The translations under genes were made by a program, and so were the position numbers. 64,000 nt of DNA from Thermoplasmata archaeon (GTDB lineage Archaea; Thermoplasmatota; Thermoplasmata; Lutacidiplasmatales; UBA184), in contig DAHXNZ010000005.1 in NCBI GenBank assembly GCA_027365105.1, positions 27,892-91,891 on the forward strand, given 5' to 3'. Numbering within the stretch: position 1 is the stretch's first letter; the number at the start of each line of letters is the position of its first letter. Under the pieces are notes generated by a model, which had not been told where the DNA came from, did not search any database, and saw nothing but the letters and a program-made list of their open reading frames with translations. This document shows positions 8,189 through 17,283 of this stretch, piece by piece.

Positions 8189-10096
8189 ATGAGTAAAATC
8201 ATCGGGATTGACCTAGGGACGAGCAATTCGGCGGCGGCGGTACTGGAGGGCGGACGGGCGACGATCGTGCCCAGCGCCGAAGGGACTACCGTGGGGGGGG
8301 GCAAGGCGTTCCCCTCGTATGTGGCCTTCACCAAGGACGGGCAGCTCATCGTGGGGGAACCGGCCCGACGCCAGGCGGTTTCCAACCCGGAAGGCACCGT
8401 CTCGGCGTTCAAGCGCAAGATGGGGACCGACCACCGCTATCGGATCTTTGGGAAGGAGTACTCGCCGCAGCAGCTGAGCGCCTTCCTCCTGCAGAAGATC
8501 AAGCGGGACGCCGAGGCCTATCTTGGCGAGAAGGTGGAGAAGGCGGTCATCACGGTCCCGGCCTACTTCAACGACAACCAGCGACAGGCCACCAAGGACG
8601 CCGGTTCGATCGCCGGGCTGGAGGTCGTCCGGATCATCAATGAACCGACCGCCGCCTCGCTCGCCTATGGCGTGGACAAGGCCGGCAAGAACCAGAAGAT
8701 CCTCGTCTTCGACCTGGGCGGGGGCACGCTCGATGTGACCATCATGGAGTTCGGGGACGGCGTCTTCGAGGTGCTCTCGACCAGCGGGGACACCCAGCTG
8801 GGGGGCACCGACATGGATCTGGCCCTGACCGAGTACATCGCGTCGGAGTTCCAGAAGGAGTCCGGCATCGACATCCGCAAGGACAAGATGGCGATGCAGC
8901 GCGTCCGGGACGCCGCCGAAAAGGCGAAGATCGAACTCTCCTCGACCCTGGAGACATCCATCAACCTGCCCTTCCTGAGCGCGACCCAAGAGGGCCCGAA
9001 GCATCTCGCGTTGCCTCTCACCCGCGCCAAGCTCGAGGATTTGATCCGACCGACGGTGGAACGGTGCCGAACTCCCGTGGAGCAGGCGATCCGGGATGCC
9101 AAGATCACGAAGGAGCAGATCGACCGGATCGTTCTCGTAGGCGGGCCGACCCGGATGCCGATCGTCCATCGGTTCCTGGAGCAGACGGTGGGACGCCCGA
9201 TCGAACGCGGGGTGGATCCGATGGAGTGCGTCGCGATGGGGGCCGCCATCCAGGCGGGAGTCCTCGGCGGTGAGGTCAAGGATGTGCTCCTCCTCGACGT
9301 CACGCCCCTGTCCCTGGGGCTCGTCACGTTGGGCGGTGTCTTCACCAAGCTCATCGATCGCAACACGACCATCCCGACCCGCAAGAGCCAGACGTTCACC
9401 ACCGCCGCCGACAACCAGCCCACGGTCGAGATCCGGGTGTACCAGGGGGAGCGACCGATGGCCAGCGACAACGTCGAGCTCGGCAGCTTCCTGCTGAGCG
9501 GGATTCCGCCGGCGCCTCGGGGCGTGCCTCAGATCGAGGTCACCTTCGACATCGATGCCAATGGGATCCTCAACGTCTCCGCGAAGGACCAGGCGAGTGG
9601 GAAGAAGCAGGGGATCACGATCCAAGCCCCCAACAAACTCTCGAAGGACGAGGTCCAACGGATGGTCCAGCAGGCCGAGGAGTTCGCGGAGGAGGACCGC
9701 AAGAAGGCCCTCCGGGTCGAAGCCCGCAACCTCGCCGAGAGCCTGGCCTACGAGGCGGAGCGGACCGTGCGGGAATCCCGGGCCAAGCTCTCCGACTCTG
9801 AGGTCGCGGAGATTGAGGCGAAGACCAAGGAGCTCCGGGAGCTCCTCGGTCGGGACGACGCGTCGGCCGAGGCGATCCGCGCGAAGACCGACGAACTCAC
9901 CCGCGCCCTTCACGCGGTCGCGCAGAAGCTGTACCAGCAGTCCCCGCCCCCTTCGGGGCCCTCCGGGCCGGCCGGGGAGGCCGGCCCTGCCGAGCCGGAG
10001 AGCCCCCCGGGCGGCGCGAGCCCGCCCGGCGGCGCTTCGGCGGTCGACGCCGACTTCAAGGTCGTCGACTCCGGCGAGGCTCAAGACCATCCCTAG
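8189..10096 (+). CDS. dnaK: Chaperone DnaK (Hsp70)
   Basis: A cytosolic ATP-dependent protein-folding chaperone of 635 aa, full family length. The ATPase domain opens with [19 protein letters not shown] and contains [47 protein letters not shown] and [12 protein letters not shown]. The substrate domain starts near residue 380 ([14 protein letters not shown]), and the C-terminal tail is rich in Pro, Gly and Ser. The lid region lacks nothing obvious. GrpE and DnaJ, usually adjacent, are not within this window. Archaeal dnaK genes are generally considered acquired from bacteria. The 3' end overlaps the convergent citrate synthase by 4 nt. Confidence 0.97.
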   Translation: MSKIIGIDLGTSNSAAAVLEGGRATIVPSAEGTTVGGGKAFPSYVAFTKDGQLIVGEPARRQAVSNPEGTVSAFKRKMGTDHRYRIFGKEYSPQQLSAFLLQKIKRDAEAYLGEKVEKAVITVPAYFNDNQRQATKDAGSIAGLEVVRIINEPTAASLAYGVDKAGKNQKILVFDLGGGTLDVTIMEFGDGVFEVLSTSGDTQLGGTDMDLALTEYIASEFQKESGIDIRKDKMAMQRVRDAAEKAKIELSSTLETSINLPFLSATQEGPKHLALPLTRAKLEDLIRPTVERCRTPVEQAIRDAKITKEQIDRIVLVGGPTRMPIVHRFLEQTVGRPIERGVDPMECVAMGAAIQAGVLGGEVKDVLLLDVTPLSLGLVTLGGVFTKLIDRNTTIPTRKSQTFTTAADNQPTVEIRVYQGERPMASDNVELGSFLLSGIPPAPRGVPQIEVTFDIDANGILNVSAKDQASGKKQGITIQAPNKLSKDEVQRMVQQAEEFAEEDRKKALRVEARNLAESLAYEAERTVRESRAKLSDSEVAEIEAKTKELRELLGRDDASAEAIRAKTDELTRALHAVAQKLYQQSPPPSGPSGPAGEAGPAEPESPPGGASPPGGASAVDADFKVVDSGEAQDHP

Positions 10097-11226
10097 AGGT
10101 TCGTCGCGGGACCGGGCCGAGGCCAGGAACGAGGGGGCGTGGGGCCGTCGTACTCGAACTCGGGCTGGATGAGGCGGTTGCGGCCCGCCTGCTCGAGCGC
10201 GTGGGCGACCCAACCCACGCTTCGGGCCACGGCAAATGTGGGTGTGAACCACTCGGGCGTGAGCCCGACCCCTTCGAGGACCAGCGAACCGTAGTAGTCG
10301 ACGTTCGGGTACAGCCCCCCGCCCGGGCGGGACGCGGCGAGCGCCGCGCGGGCGGCGCGGTCGGTCGCCTCGGCGAGTCGGAGCCGTTCGGGCCGCGCCA
10401 CCGAGCGGGCGACTTCGTGGAGGACCACCGACCGGGGGTCCTCGACCCGATAGGTCCGATGACCGAAGCCGGGGATGCGGCCACCCCGGCTGAGCCGCTC
10501 GGAGATCACCGTCTCGATGTGGTGGACGGTCCCGATCTCGTCGAGAAACGCCGATACGTCCGCGGGGGCCCCTCCATGCGCCGGACCCTTGAGGGCTCCG
10601 AGCGCGGCGATGAACGCGCTGACCAGATCGGACCGGGTCGAGAGGACCACCCGCAGGGCGAAGGTCGAGGGGTTCATTCCGTGGTCGGCGAGAAGGCCGG
10701 CGTAGATCCCAAGGGCCCTGCGGCGCTCCGGGGTCGGGGGCAGCGTTCCCACGCGATCGAGGTAGCGATCCAGGTGGGATGCGTGAGCGCCCGGCCGGAC
10801 CGGGGCGTCGGCCCGACGCTGGCCGTGGGCCGCCAGAAGCTCGGCGACCGCCCCGGCCAGCGCCAACCCCTGTTCCCGGCCGGGGGGGTAGGCGAACCGG
10901 TCATCTCCGAGGGCGCTGAGGCTGGTTCTCAGGGCGTCGAGGGGGGGCGTTTCCGGAGGGATCCGCTCCAGAATCGGGAGCGCTTGTTGCGCCAGCACGC
11001 GGCCGGTCTCCAGGTGACCCTCGATCTCCGACGGGGGGTCGCTCGCCGGAGGTTCGCCCCAGATGAGGAGGTAGGCGATCGACTCATACGGAACCCGGAC
11101 GGCAAGTTCGCCGGCATCGAATCCCCGATACCAGAGCCGGCCCTCGGCGCCCTCCGGAAAGCTGACTCCCGACGGTCCCAGGATCACGCCTTCCAGGCCT
11201 CCGCGCCGAACCGAGCCTGCACCCAT
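10093..11226 (-). CDS. Citrate synthase
   Basis: Condenses oxaloacetate and acetyl-CoA to citrate. The 377-aa length fits the short archaeal/Gram-positive-type dimeric enzyme. Visible features: N-terminal [14 protein letters not shown], the first catalytic His in [10 protein letters not shown], the second in GFGHRTY, and the [13 protein letters not shown] segment carrying the catalytic Asp. It could be a 2-methylcitrate synthase by family, which sequence alone does not exclude. The ATG at 11226 is 26 nt after a box A (CCTTTTATC, 11256-11248), so a leaderless mRNA is likely. No other citric acid cycle gene is adjacent. Confidence 0.9.
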   Translation of the reverse strand: MGAGSVRRGGLEGVILGPSGVSFPEGAEGRLWYRGFDAGELAVRVPYESIAYLLIWGEPPASDPPSEIEGHLETGRVLAQQALPILERIPPETPPLDALRTSLSALGDDRFAYPPGREQGLALAGAVAELLAAHGQRRADAPVRPGAHASHLDRYLDRVGTLPPTPERRRALGIYAGLLADHGMNPSTFALRVVLSTRSDLVSAFIAALGALKGPAHGGAPADVSAFLDEIGTVHHIETVISERLSRGGRIPGFGHRTYRVEDPRSVVLHEVARSVARPERLRLAEATDRAARAALAASRPGGGLYPNVDYYGSLVLEGVGLTPEWFTPTFAVARSVGWVAHALEQAGRNRLIQPEFEYDGPTPPRSWPRPGPATNL

Positions 11227-11256
11227 CCCCCCGCCACCGGGACGGAGGATAAAAGG

Positions 11257-12150
11257 CCAAAACCCGCGCGACCTCGCGGATTTTCCCCGCGCCTCACGGC
11301 CGTGACAGTCTGTCGCGTCCCTGGATCCGGTCGAGGGCCCGCAAGGCTCGGACGGAACCCGCTCCGAGCGAGGTTCCGCCGTTCGTGGCGTCTGGGGACA
11401 GCGCCGCTGGCCGGGGAGCCAGATGAGGTTCGGGGGGTCTGCGGGCCCCGGCGGGCTGACTTCGATCGACAGGGCGACTGAAGAGTACGTCGGCCGTGCC
11501 GAAATGCGAGGCCCGCGGAACGCTCCCGACGTGACCGGCGGAGCGTTGCGTCACGGGGCCGGTTCGGCGGGTGAGGGGTGAAAGAAGCTCGGGGCGCGGA
11601 AGCCCTCATCTCGAGGCCGTCGGCCCGCCCGGCCGGCCCCTCTCATCCTAGCTCCTCCAGTTCCGACGCGAACGCTCCCCGATACCGGGCTCTCTCTGGC
11701 TTCTCGAGGACGGCTCCCCGGGGCAGGGAATCCACCCATCGGCCCGCGGCCGGAGAAGGTTCCTGCCGGCACCTTCCGGCGTCCCCCTCGCCGAGCCTCC
11801 GGAGGTCGTCGTGTGCCCCGGCCCTCCGATGCCCCTCCGCTTCCGGCCCCGGGGGGACCCAGAGACCCCGAATCCTCGACCGGCACTTCGTCGCCACGAA
11901 GGTCGCCCCCACCCGGCCGTCGCAACCCGTTCGGTGGCCTCCCGGCCCAAGCCAGGGAGCCCAGCCACCAGCAATCCCGCACCGGTCCCCGTCGATCCCG
12001 ACCCTCCCCAAACTGAGACGGCATCGTGACCGGGCGTTCTCCCCGATCCGGGCCACCCCTCTCGGGGACTCGGAGTCGCCCTCGCTTCGATGGGCATCCC
12101 GATCCCCTTCTCCCGCGGCACGCCCCGCGCTCACCACCGCAAGCCGTGCG
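11257..12150. other. GC-rich gap without a recognisable gene
   Basis: About 900 nt between the citrate synthase promoter and the lsm region. Long open frames exist on both strands, but their products are Arg/Pro/Gly/Ser-rich, lack recognisable motifs and look like chance frames. One plus-strand frame contains GRESTH near 11733, faintly like the GTGESTPV end of TnpB proteins, which I do not consider sufficient. I see no tRNA, SRP RNA or RNase P RNA signature. Confidence 0.5.
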
Positions 12151-12152
12151 GG

Positions 12153-12347
12153 TTACTTCGCCTCCGGCCCCCCGTAGGGCGGGATCCGGTAGCCCCCGTG
12201 GGCGGCCCTGAGGTCTGTGTCCTCCGGCGCCTGGTCCCGGGCCGAGTGCTCCGGGATCCTCTGGGGCGGCGTTCGTCGGTGGATGCGGTGCCCGGGGTGG
12301 TCGCGTCGTCGGCGGAGGGAACCCATCTCCCTGCCCCGGAACGGCAT
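12153..12347 (-). CDS. Possible small basic protein, 64 aa
   Basis: A short frame divergent from lsm, with start MPFRGREMGSLRRRRD and end GGYRIPPYGGPEAK. The central TATA of the lsm promoter (GGTTAAAACC) is nearly palindromic and could drive both directions, but it lies only 19 nt from this ATG (40 nt from the next Met), so the promoter fit is imperfect. The composition is unusual and I recognise no family. It may be spurious. Confidence 0.3.
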   Translation of the reverse strand: MPFRGREMGSLRRRRDHPGHRIHRRTPPQRIPEHSARDQAPEDTDLRAAHGGYRIPPYGGPEAK

Positions 12348-12360
12348 CTCGCGGGAGAAA

Positions 12361-12370
12361 GGTTAAAACC
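12361..12370 (+). promoter_or_regulatory. Box A of the lsm operon
   Basis: GGTTAAAACC is 27 nt before the lsm ATG, giving a leaderless mRNA. The element reads GGTTTTAACC on the other strand, so it may fire both ways. Confidence 0.65.
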
Positions 12371-12392
12371 GCGGCCCCGCGTCCGAGGACCC

Positions 12393-12635
12393 ATGACCCT
12401 AACCCCGTCGGGCCTGCTGACCCGGGCGATTGACCAGGAGGTCGAGTTGCTCCTGAAGGACAACCGGTCCCTCCGGGGGCAGTTGATGGGATTTGACGAC
12501 CACATGAACTTGGTACTGTCCGGGGCCCAGGAGCGGGATGGCGATCGGAGCCGGCACCTCGGCCTCGTCGTCGTCCGTGGATCGAATGTCACCTCTCTCA
12601 ATGCACCCCACGGAGCCATTTCCAAGGCACCGTGA
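12393..12635 (+). CDS. Lsm/Sm-like archaeal RNA-binding protein
   Basis: An 80-residue Sm-fold protein, expected to form a heptameric or hexameric ring binding U-rich RNA. The Sm1 motif reads LKDNRSLRGQLMGFDDHMNLVL and the Sm2 motif GLVVVRGSNVTSLN, both textbook. It is the first gene of a four-gene operon; its stop overlaps the next start as GTGA. Linkage to tRNA-modification and nucleotide-cofactor genes suggests growth-linked expression. The family assignment is secure; RNA partners are unknown. Confidence 0.93.
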   Translation: MTLTPSGLLTRAIDQEVELLLKDNRSLRGQLMGFDDHMNLVLSGAQERDGDRSRHLGLVVVRGSNVTSLNAPHGAISKAP

Positions 12636-13345
12636 CCGCTTCGGAGAACGGAGCGCCGCCGTCGCCCGCGACCCGCCCCCGCCGGGTCAAGGGCGATGCG
12701 ATTTACATCCTCCGCCGGCTGGCGCTGGACGGCGCCGATCGAGCGCCGATCACGGTCACGTCGGCGGAGCTCGGCGCCCGCGCGGGCTTCAGCCAACAGG
12801 CGGCCGACCGGTACCTGGTCGACCTGGCCCAGCGCGGCCTGATCGTCCGCACCCTCGCCGCCCGGGGCCAGAGGATCGAGCTCACTTCCGCGGCCTTGGA
12901 GTTGCTCCAGGGAGAGTACCACCTCTACCGCCGGCTGTTTGATGGCCCGAGCCGGGTCCGCTTCGACGGGACGGTGGCGAGCGGGCTCGGGGAAGGCCGC
13001 TACTACCTCAGCCAACCGGGATACGTGCTCCAGTTTGCCGAGCGGCTGGGGTACCGCCCCTACCCCGGTACCTTGAACGTTCGGCTCGAAGGCGACGCAC
13101 TCCGGACGGCCGGTCTGCTCAAACACTGGACCGGAATCCGGATCGACGGATTCGATGCGAGCGGCCGGAGTTTTGGTGGAGCCCAGTGCTTCCGGGCCCG
13201 GTTGAACGGCCACGATGGTCATCTCATTCACCCGGACCGGACTCATTACCGGGATGTGGTCGAGTTCATCTCCAGCGACTGCCTGCGGGAAGCGCTCGGC
13301 CTGGTCGATGGGGCCCGGGTGGCGATCGAGCTGGAGGAGTCGTAG
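12632..13345 (+). CDS. CTP-dependent riboflavin kinase with N-terminal regulator domain (RbkR type)
   Basis: Phosphorylates riboflavin to FMN using CTP. Residues about 20-95 form a winged HTH (TSAELGARAGFSQQAADRYL, then LAQRGLIVRTL), and residues about 105-235 form the archaeal RibK barrel with GTVASGLGEGRYYL and RPYPGTLNVRL, the nucleotide/flavin-binding motifs. This HTH-plus-kinase fusion matches the described archaeal RbkR regulator-kinases, which repress riboflavin genes; whether this one represses any gene here is unknown. The GTG start overlaps the lsm stop. It is followed immediately (0 nt) by the archaeosine gene. Confidence 0.92.
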   Translation: MTASENGAPPSPATRPRRVKGDAIYILRRLALDGADRAPITVTSAELGARAGFSQQAADRYLVDLAQRGLIVRTLAARGQRIELTSAALELLQGEYHLYRRLFDGPSRVRFDGTVASGLGEGRYYLSQPGYVLQFAERLGYRPYPGTLNVRLEGDALRTAGLLKHWTGIRIDGFDASGRSFGGAQCFRARLNGHDGHLIHPDRTHYRDVVEFISSDCLREALGLVDGARVAIELEES

Positions 13346-14359
13346 ATGACGACCCTGGCTCGCAGCGTGGCGGTCGAGCGTCGACCGCCTCCCGCCGCGC
13401 CGCCGGACGCCCGTCGGTACGTGAACCGGTGGCGGGAACCGGAGGCGATTGGCGGGGAGCCGGTGACCGCGTTCGTGATGATCCTGCGGACCCGCGGCTG
13501 CTACTGGGCCGACCTCAAAGGGTGCTCGATGTGCGGCTACGCCAAGGACACGCTCGGCCGATCGGCCACGCCCGAGGAGCTGGCCGGTCAGATCGACCGG
13601 CTCGCCGAGGAGTACCGAGGGGAGCCCTACGTGAAGGTCTACACCTCGGGCAGCTTCCTCGACGACCGGGAGGTCGACCCCGAAAGCCGGGGCCGCCTCC
13701 TCCGGGCGTTTTCGGGCGCCCGGCGGCTCCTGTTCGAAACGCTGCCCGAGTTTGCCCAGGCCTCCGCCCTCGGTCCGCTGCGGGAGAGCTTTCCCGGCGA
13801 ACTCGAAGTCGCCCTGGGGTTGGAGTCGACCGACCCGGTGGTCCTGGAACGGCTGGTCAACAAGGGATCCCCCCCGTCAGAGTACCTGGCGGCGGCCGAC
13901 CGGATCCGGGCCTGGGGGCTTCGCGCCAAGGCCTATCTCCTGCTCAAGCCGCCGTACCTGACGGAGGAAGAGTCGATCCGCGATGTGGTACGGTCGGTGA
14001 CGGAGGCGGCGCCGCACGTGGATACGCTTTCGATCAATCCGGTCCACATCCAGAACGGAACGGTCGTGGAGCATCTCTACCGACGGCGACGCTACCGCCC
14101 TCCTTGGCTCTGGAGCGTCGTCGAGTCGCTCCGGGCGGGATCGGTTCGGCGGGGGCCGGCCCGGCTGGTCTCGTTCCCGACCGCCGGGGGGCTCCCGAGG
14201 GGACCCCACAACTGCGGGCGATGCGACCGGGAGGTCTTGGCCGCGATCGAGTCGGCGTCGCTGACCCAGACGTTCGACGGCCTTGAGGCCCTGGACTGCC
14301 CCTGCCGGAGCCAGTGGCAGGCCCAACGGGCGCTCGAACCCCTCGGAATCGAGGCATGA
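13346..14359 (+). CDS. Archaeosine-biosynthesis radical SAM protein RaSEA
   Basis: RaSEA partners ArcS in converting the lysine adduct of preQ0 at tRNA position 15 into archaeosine. The radical SAM cluster motif is of the RaSEA type: RGCYWADLKGCSMCGY, where three Cys bind a [4Fe-4S] cluster. Further features are YTSGSFLDDREV, LLFETLPEF, LGLESTDPVVLERLVNKG and a C-terminal Cys pair region (HNCGRCDREV and DCPCRSQW) that could bind a second metal. At 337 aa it is of family length. The first residues are Pro-rich. It follows rbkR with no gap and overlaps nadE (ATGA). The ArcS partner is not in the window. Confidence 0.88.
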   Translation: MTTLARSVAVERRPPPAAPPDARRYVNRWREPEAIGGEPVTAFVMILRTRGCYWADLKGCSMCGYAKDTLGRSATPEELAGQIDRLAEEYRGEPYVKVYTSGSFLDDREVDPESRGRLLRAFSGARRLLFETLPEFAQASALGPLRESFPGELEVALGLESTDPVVLERLVNKGSPPSEYLAAADRIRAWGLRAKAYLLLKPPYLTEEESIRDVVRSVTEAAPHVDTLSINPVHIQNGTVVEHLYRRRRYRPPWLWSVVESLRAGSVRRGPARLVSFPTAGGLPRGPHNCGRCDREVLAAIESASLTQTFDGLEALDCPCRSQWQAQRALEPLGIEA

Positions 14360-15129
14360 ACGAGCTGGTTCCGGCCACCGATCCTTCAGAGCCCGGCCGG
14401 ATCCACCGCTTCCTGGCCCGGGAGGTCGAGGCGGCCGGAGCGACCGGGGTCGTCCTCGGGCTCTCGGGCGGGATCGACAGTGCCCTGACCGCCCGGCTCG
14501 CCCGGGACGCCCTCGGTCCCGAGCGCGTCCTCGGCCTCCTGCTGCCGGACCGTCGGTATCCGGTCGCGCTCCGGGAGGAGACGGTCGGCTACGCGCGCGA
14601 TCTCGGCATCCGCTCGGAGGTGATCGAGATCGCGCCGATCGAGGACCGGGTGGGCGCCGCTCTCGGCTCCGGCGTCGACCGGATCGATCAGGGGAACATC
14701 AAGGCCCGGATCCGGATGCTGCTGCTCTACGCCCGGGCGCGGCCCCTCGGTCGACTGGTCCTCGGAACCGGCAACCGTTCGGAGCTCCGCCTAGGGTATT
14801 TTACCAAGCATGGGGACGGAGGGTGCGATCTGCAGCCCCTGGGGCACCTCTACAAGACCCAGGTCCGAGGCCTCGCCACCCGGCTGGGACTCCCGGCCGC
14901 GATCCAGGAGCGGGCCCCGACGGCCGGCCTTTGGGACGGTCAAACCGATGAGGCCGAACTGGGGCTCCCGTACTCGGTGCTCGACCCGATCCTGGTCGGC
15001 CTGGACCGCGGCCTCGAGGTCGAGGAGATCGCCCGGCGGACCGGGCGGCCGCCGGACGAGGTCCGGACGGTGGCGGCCCGGGTCGAGAAGCACCGCCATA
15101 AGCGGCTCCTCCCCCCGGTGCCGGCCTGA
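14356..15129 (+). CDS. nadE: NH3-dependent NAD+ synthetase
   Basis: Amidates deamido-NAD to NAD using ammonia. The PP-loop GLSGGIDSALTARLARDAL binds ATP, and GTGNRSELRLGYFTKHGDG is the conserved synthetase motif. The protein of 257 aa lacks the glutaminase domain, so ammonia is the expected nitrogen donor. The ATG at 14356 overlaps the raSEA stop; it is the last gene of the lsm operon. The gene ends 71 nt before the next start, with a box A-like CCTTTTACC in between. Confidence 0.93.
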   Translation: MNELVPATDPSEPGRIHRFLAREVEAAGATGVVLGLSGGIDSALTARLARDALGPERVLGLLLPDRRYPVALREETVGYARDLGIRSEVIEIAPIEDRVGAALGSGVDRIDQGNIKARIRMLLLYARARPLGRLVLGTGNRSELRLGYFTKHGDGGCDLQPLGHLYKTQVRGLATRLGLPAAIQERAPTAGLWDGQTDEAELGLPYSVLDPILVGLDRGLEVEEIARRTGRPPDEVRTVAARVEKHRHKRLLPPVPA

Positions 15130-15200
15130 CCCGAAGACGTCGCACAACCTTTTACCCTCGACCGCCTGACTCCGCCCGTCCGAATTTCGGCTGCGACTCC

Positions 15201-15998
15201 ATGGATCGTTCAACGTACCAGCGACTCTACGACACCCTCGTCACTCTCGACGACGTACGGCGGCTCACCCAGGAAGAACACTGGGACGAGGAGCTGCTCT
15301 TCGTCATTCACACGCACCGGGTCACCCGGGATGCCACCCGCCGATTTTACGTGGTCAAGCGGCAGGTGCCGAAGCTCGCGGCCCAGTACCGTCGGGGCCG
15401 GACGATCCTCGAGATCGCCCGGGAGTGGAAGTTTCCCCCGGTCCTGATGGGCCAGATCCTGCTCGGCGAACTCGGCGTACCGCGGAAGAAGGTCTGGCAG
15501 GCGTTCCTCCATCCGGACCAGGTGCCCGATCCTCGGATGCGGAGCGAGGTCGAAGCGCTGCTCGCGGCCGACATGATCTATTCCCCCCACGGGATGGAAC
15601 TCCAGAGGGAGCGCGGGCGGCGCGGGGAGGATCGCCTCCACCAGTGGCTCGATCGCCACGGCATCAGCTACCGGACCGAGGAGGATCTCCGCGGCAAGTT
15701 TGCGAAGACCCCGGACGCGTTGCTCGACTCCCCGATCGTCTTCCTGGGCCAAAAGCTGAGCTGGATCGAGTCGAAGGCCAACTTCGGGGACGACGTGGAG
15801 CTCCGCAAGAACCTGAAACGGCAGTTGGGTCCCTACACGGAACTTTTCGGGGAGGGCGCCGTCGTCTACTGGTACGGGTTCGTCGAGGGCGCGGACTCGC
15901 CGCCCGGGGTCCTGCTCTGGGACGGTCCGACGATCGAGGGGCTTACGCCCACGGTCCTACCGAAGACCTCGGCTGCTCGGCCTGATCCCCCGTCGTGA
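15201..15998 (+). CDS. TPD-domain protein, CDIN1 (C15orf41)-like nuclease
   Basis: A 265-residue protein with an N-terminal helical DNA-binding region (residues about 1-110; FYVVKRQVPKLAAQYRRG, then TILEIAREWKFPPVLMGQIL) and a C-terminal PD-(D/E)XK-like nuclease region with the signature FAKTPDALLDSP and WIESKANFGDD (the E-x-K core). The TPD motif and this layout match archaeal homologues of the human CDAN1-interacting nuclease CDIN1. The cellular role in archaea is not established. A leader of about 25 nt is predicted from the box A at 15146-15155. The last 56 nt overlap the convergent hisS. Confidence 0.75.
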   Translation: MDRSTYQRLYDTLVTLDDVRRLTQEEHWDEELLFVIHTHRVTRDATRRFYVVKRQVPKLAAQYRRGRTILEIAREWKFPPVLMGQILLGELGVPRKKVWQAFLHPDQVPDPRMRSEVEALLAADMIYSPHGMELQRERGRRGEDRLHQWLDRHGISYRTEEDLRGKFAKTPDALLDSPIVFLGQKLSWIESKANFGDDVELRKNLKRQLGPYTELFGEGAVVYWYGFVEGADSPPGVLLWDGPTIEGLTPTVLPKTSAARPDPPS

Positions 15999-17283
15999 GG
16001 TCCCGGACCAGCACCACGCCCCGCTCGAGTTCGCGCGGGGCAATTAGCACGGCCCGGCGTGCGCGGCGGCCTGCCTCCCTGAGCTGCCGGGTCGTCGAGC
16101 GCCCCATCAGATCCAGATCGACCGACCTCCCGGCCGATCGGAGCTCCGCGGTGAGCCGGAGCGCCTCGGCTCGCAGTTCGGGGGTCATCGCGACGACATA
16201 GAAGTCCAGGAGGGGTTCGCCGTCGGGCCACCGTCCGGCCGACCGCAGAAGCTGCTCCAACGTCTGGTCCCCGATGGCGAGCCCGACCGCCGGGGTCGGG
16301 GGTCCGCCGAAGAGTTCGACCAGGCGGTCGTACCGACCCCCGCCGAAGAGGGCCCGGCCGTCGCCCGAGCGGGCGAACCCTTCAAAGACCGAGGAGGTGT
16401 AATACGCGAGACCCCGGACCACCGTCGGATCGAAGACCCAGCGGTCGCCGAGGCCGGCGGCCTCGGCCATCGTCGCCAGCCGCCGGAGCCGGTCGGCCCC
16501 CGCGAGGGCGGCCGAATCGAGTCCCCAGTCCCGGATCCGGTCGAAGAATCCGGCCAGGGTGGCGGCGGAAAGACCGGGACCGACCGTCGCGAAGAGATCG
16601 GCCAGGTCCCGGGCGGAATCGGCCGCGAGACCGGCCGTCTCCAGTTCCCGTAGGAACGCCGACCGGTCCATCTTCCGGAACTGGTCGACGGCCCGGAAGA
16701 ACCGGACCCCCTCCCGGGCGCCGAGGGCGCGCCCCATCCCCTCCGCGAGCGCCCGGTCGTTGACCCGGAACGCGTAGAGCCCTGCGGCTCCGGCGGCGTC
16801 GAGGGCCAGGCCCGCCGCCGCGAGCACGTCGACCTCGGCCTCGAGACCCCCGACGCCCAGGATGTCGAGGTTGAACTGCAGAAACTCCCGGGTCCGGCCG
16901 GCCTGCGGCTCCTCGTAGCGCCAGAGCCGGGCGACCGTGAACCATTTGACCGGTAGGGGTTCGGAGGCGGCGCGCCCGGCAAAGATCCGCGCGAGCGATG
17001 GGGTCGTCTCCGGGGTCAGGGCAACCTCCCGGTCGCCTTTATCCCGAAACGCCCAGACCTGGCTCGCGATCTCGTCCCCGCTCTTTTCCCGATAGAGGTC
17101 GAGGGGCTCGACACTCGGGGTCTCGAGTTCCCTGAACCCGGCCCGCCGCGCTGCCGCGCGCATCCGGCGGCGAATCTCGGAGCGGGCGCCGGCCTCCGGC
17201 GGCGGATAGTCCCGGAACCCTCGGAGAGGCTGCGGGGCAACATCCTTCCCCGGCGGGGTCCGGGAGCTGTCCTCCGACGTCAT
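15943..17283 (-). CDS. hisS: Histidyl-tRNA synthetase
   Basis: Charges tRNA-His, whose gene is at 46574. Class II motifs are clear: LRGFRDYPPPEA at the start, LTPETTPSLARIF, motif 2 RYEEPQAGRTREFLQFN, HisA signature GLAYYTSSVFEGFA and motif 3 GGGRYDRLVELFGG. The anticodon-binding domain occupies the last 95 residues (DFYVVAMTPELRAEAL onward). At 446 aa it is normal in length. The ATG chosen adds about 18 residues before the conserved start and overlaps the final stop of the TnpB-like remnant upstream. I see no clear box A, so the promoter may lie within the remnant. Confidence 0.95.
   Translation of the reverse strand: MTSEDSSRTPPGKDVAPQPLRGFRDYPPPEAGARSEIRRRMRAAARRAGFRELETPSVEPLDLYREKSGDEIASQVWAFRDKGDREVALTPETTPSLARIFAGRAASEPLPVKWFTVARLWRYEEPQAGRTREFLQFNLDILGVGGLEAEVDVLAAAGLALDAAGAAGLYAFRVNDRALAEGMGRALGAREGVRFFRAVDQFRKMDRSAFLRELETAGLAADSARDLADLFATVGPGLSAATLAGFFDRIRDWGLDSAALAGADRLRRLATMAEAAGLGDRWVFDPTVVRGLAYYTSSVFEGFARSGDGRALFGGGRYDRLVELFGGPPTPAVGLAIGDQTLEQLLRSAGRWPDGEPLLDFYVVAMTPELRAEALRLTAELRSAGRSVDLDLMGRSTTRQLREAGRRARRAVLIAPRELERGVVLVRDLTTGDQAEQPRSSVGPWA

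Noticed and set aside
8213..10252. 679-codon minus-strand ORF opposite dnaK
   Set aside because: Antisense shadow of an unambiguous Hsp70 gene, with no motif of its own.
11578..12177. Plus-strand frame with GRESTH resembling the TnpB C-terminus
   Set aside because: Only six residues match loosely and no RDLNAAR-type motif precedes it; the rest is Ser/Pro/Arg-rich.
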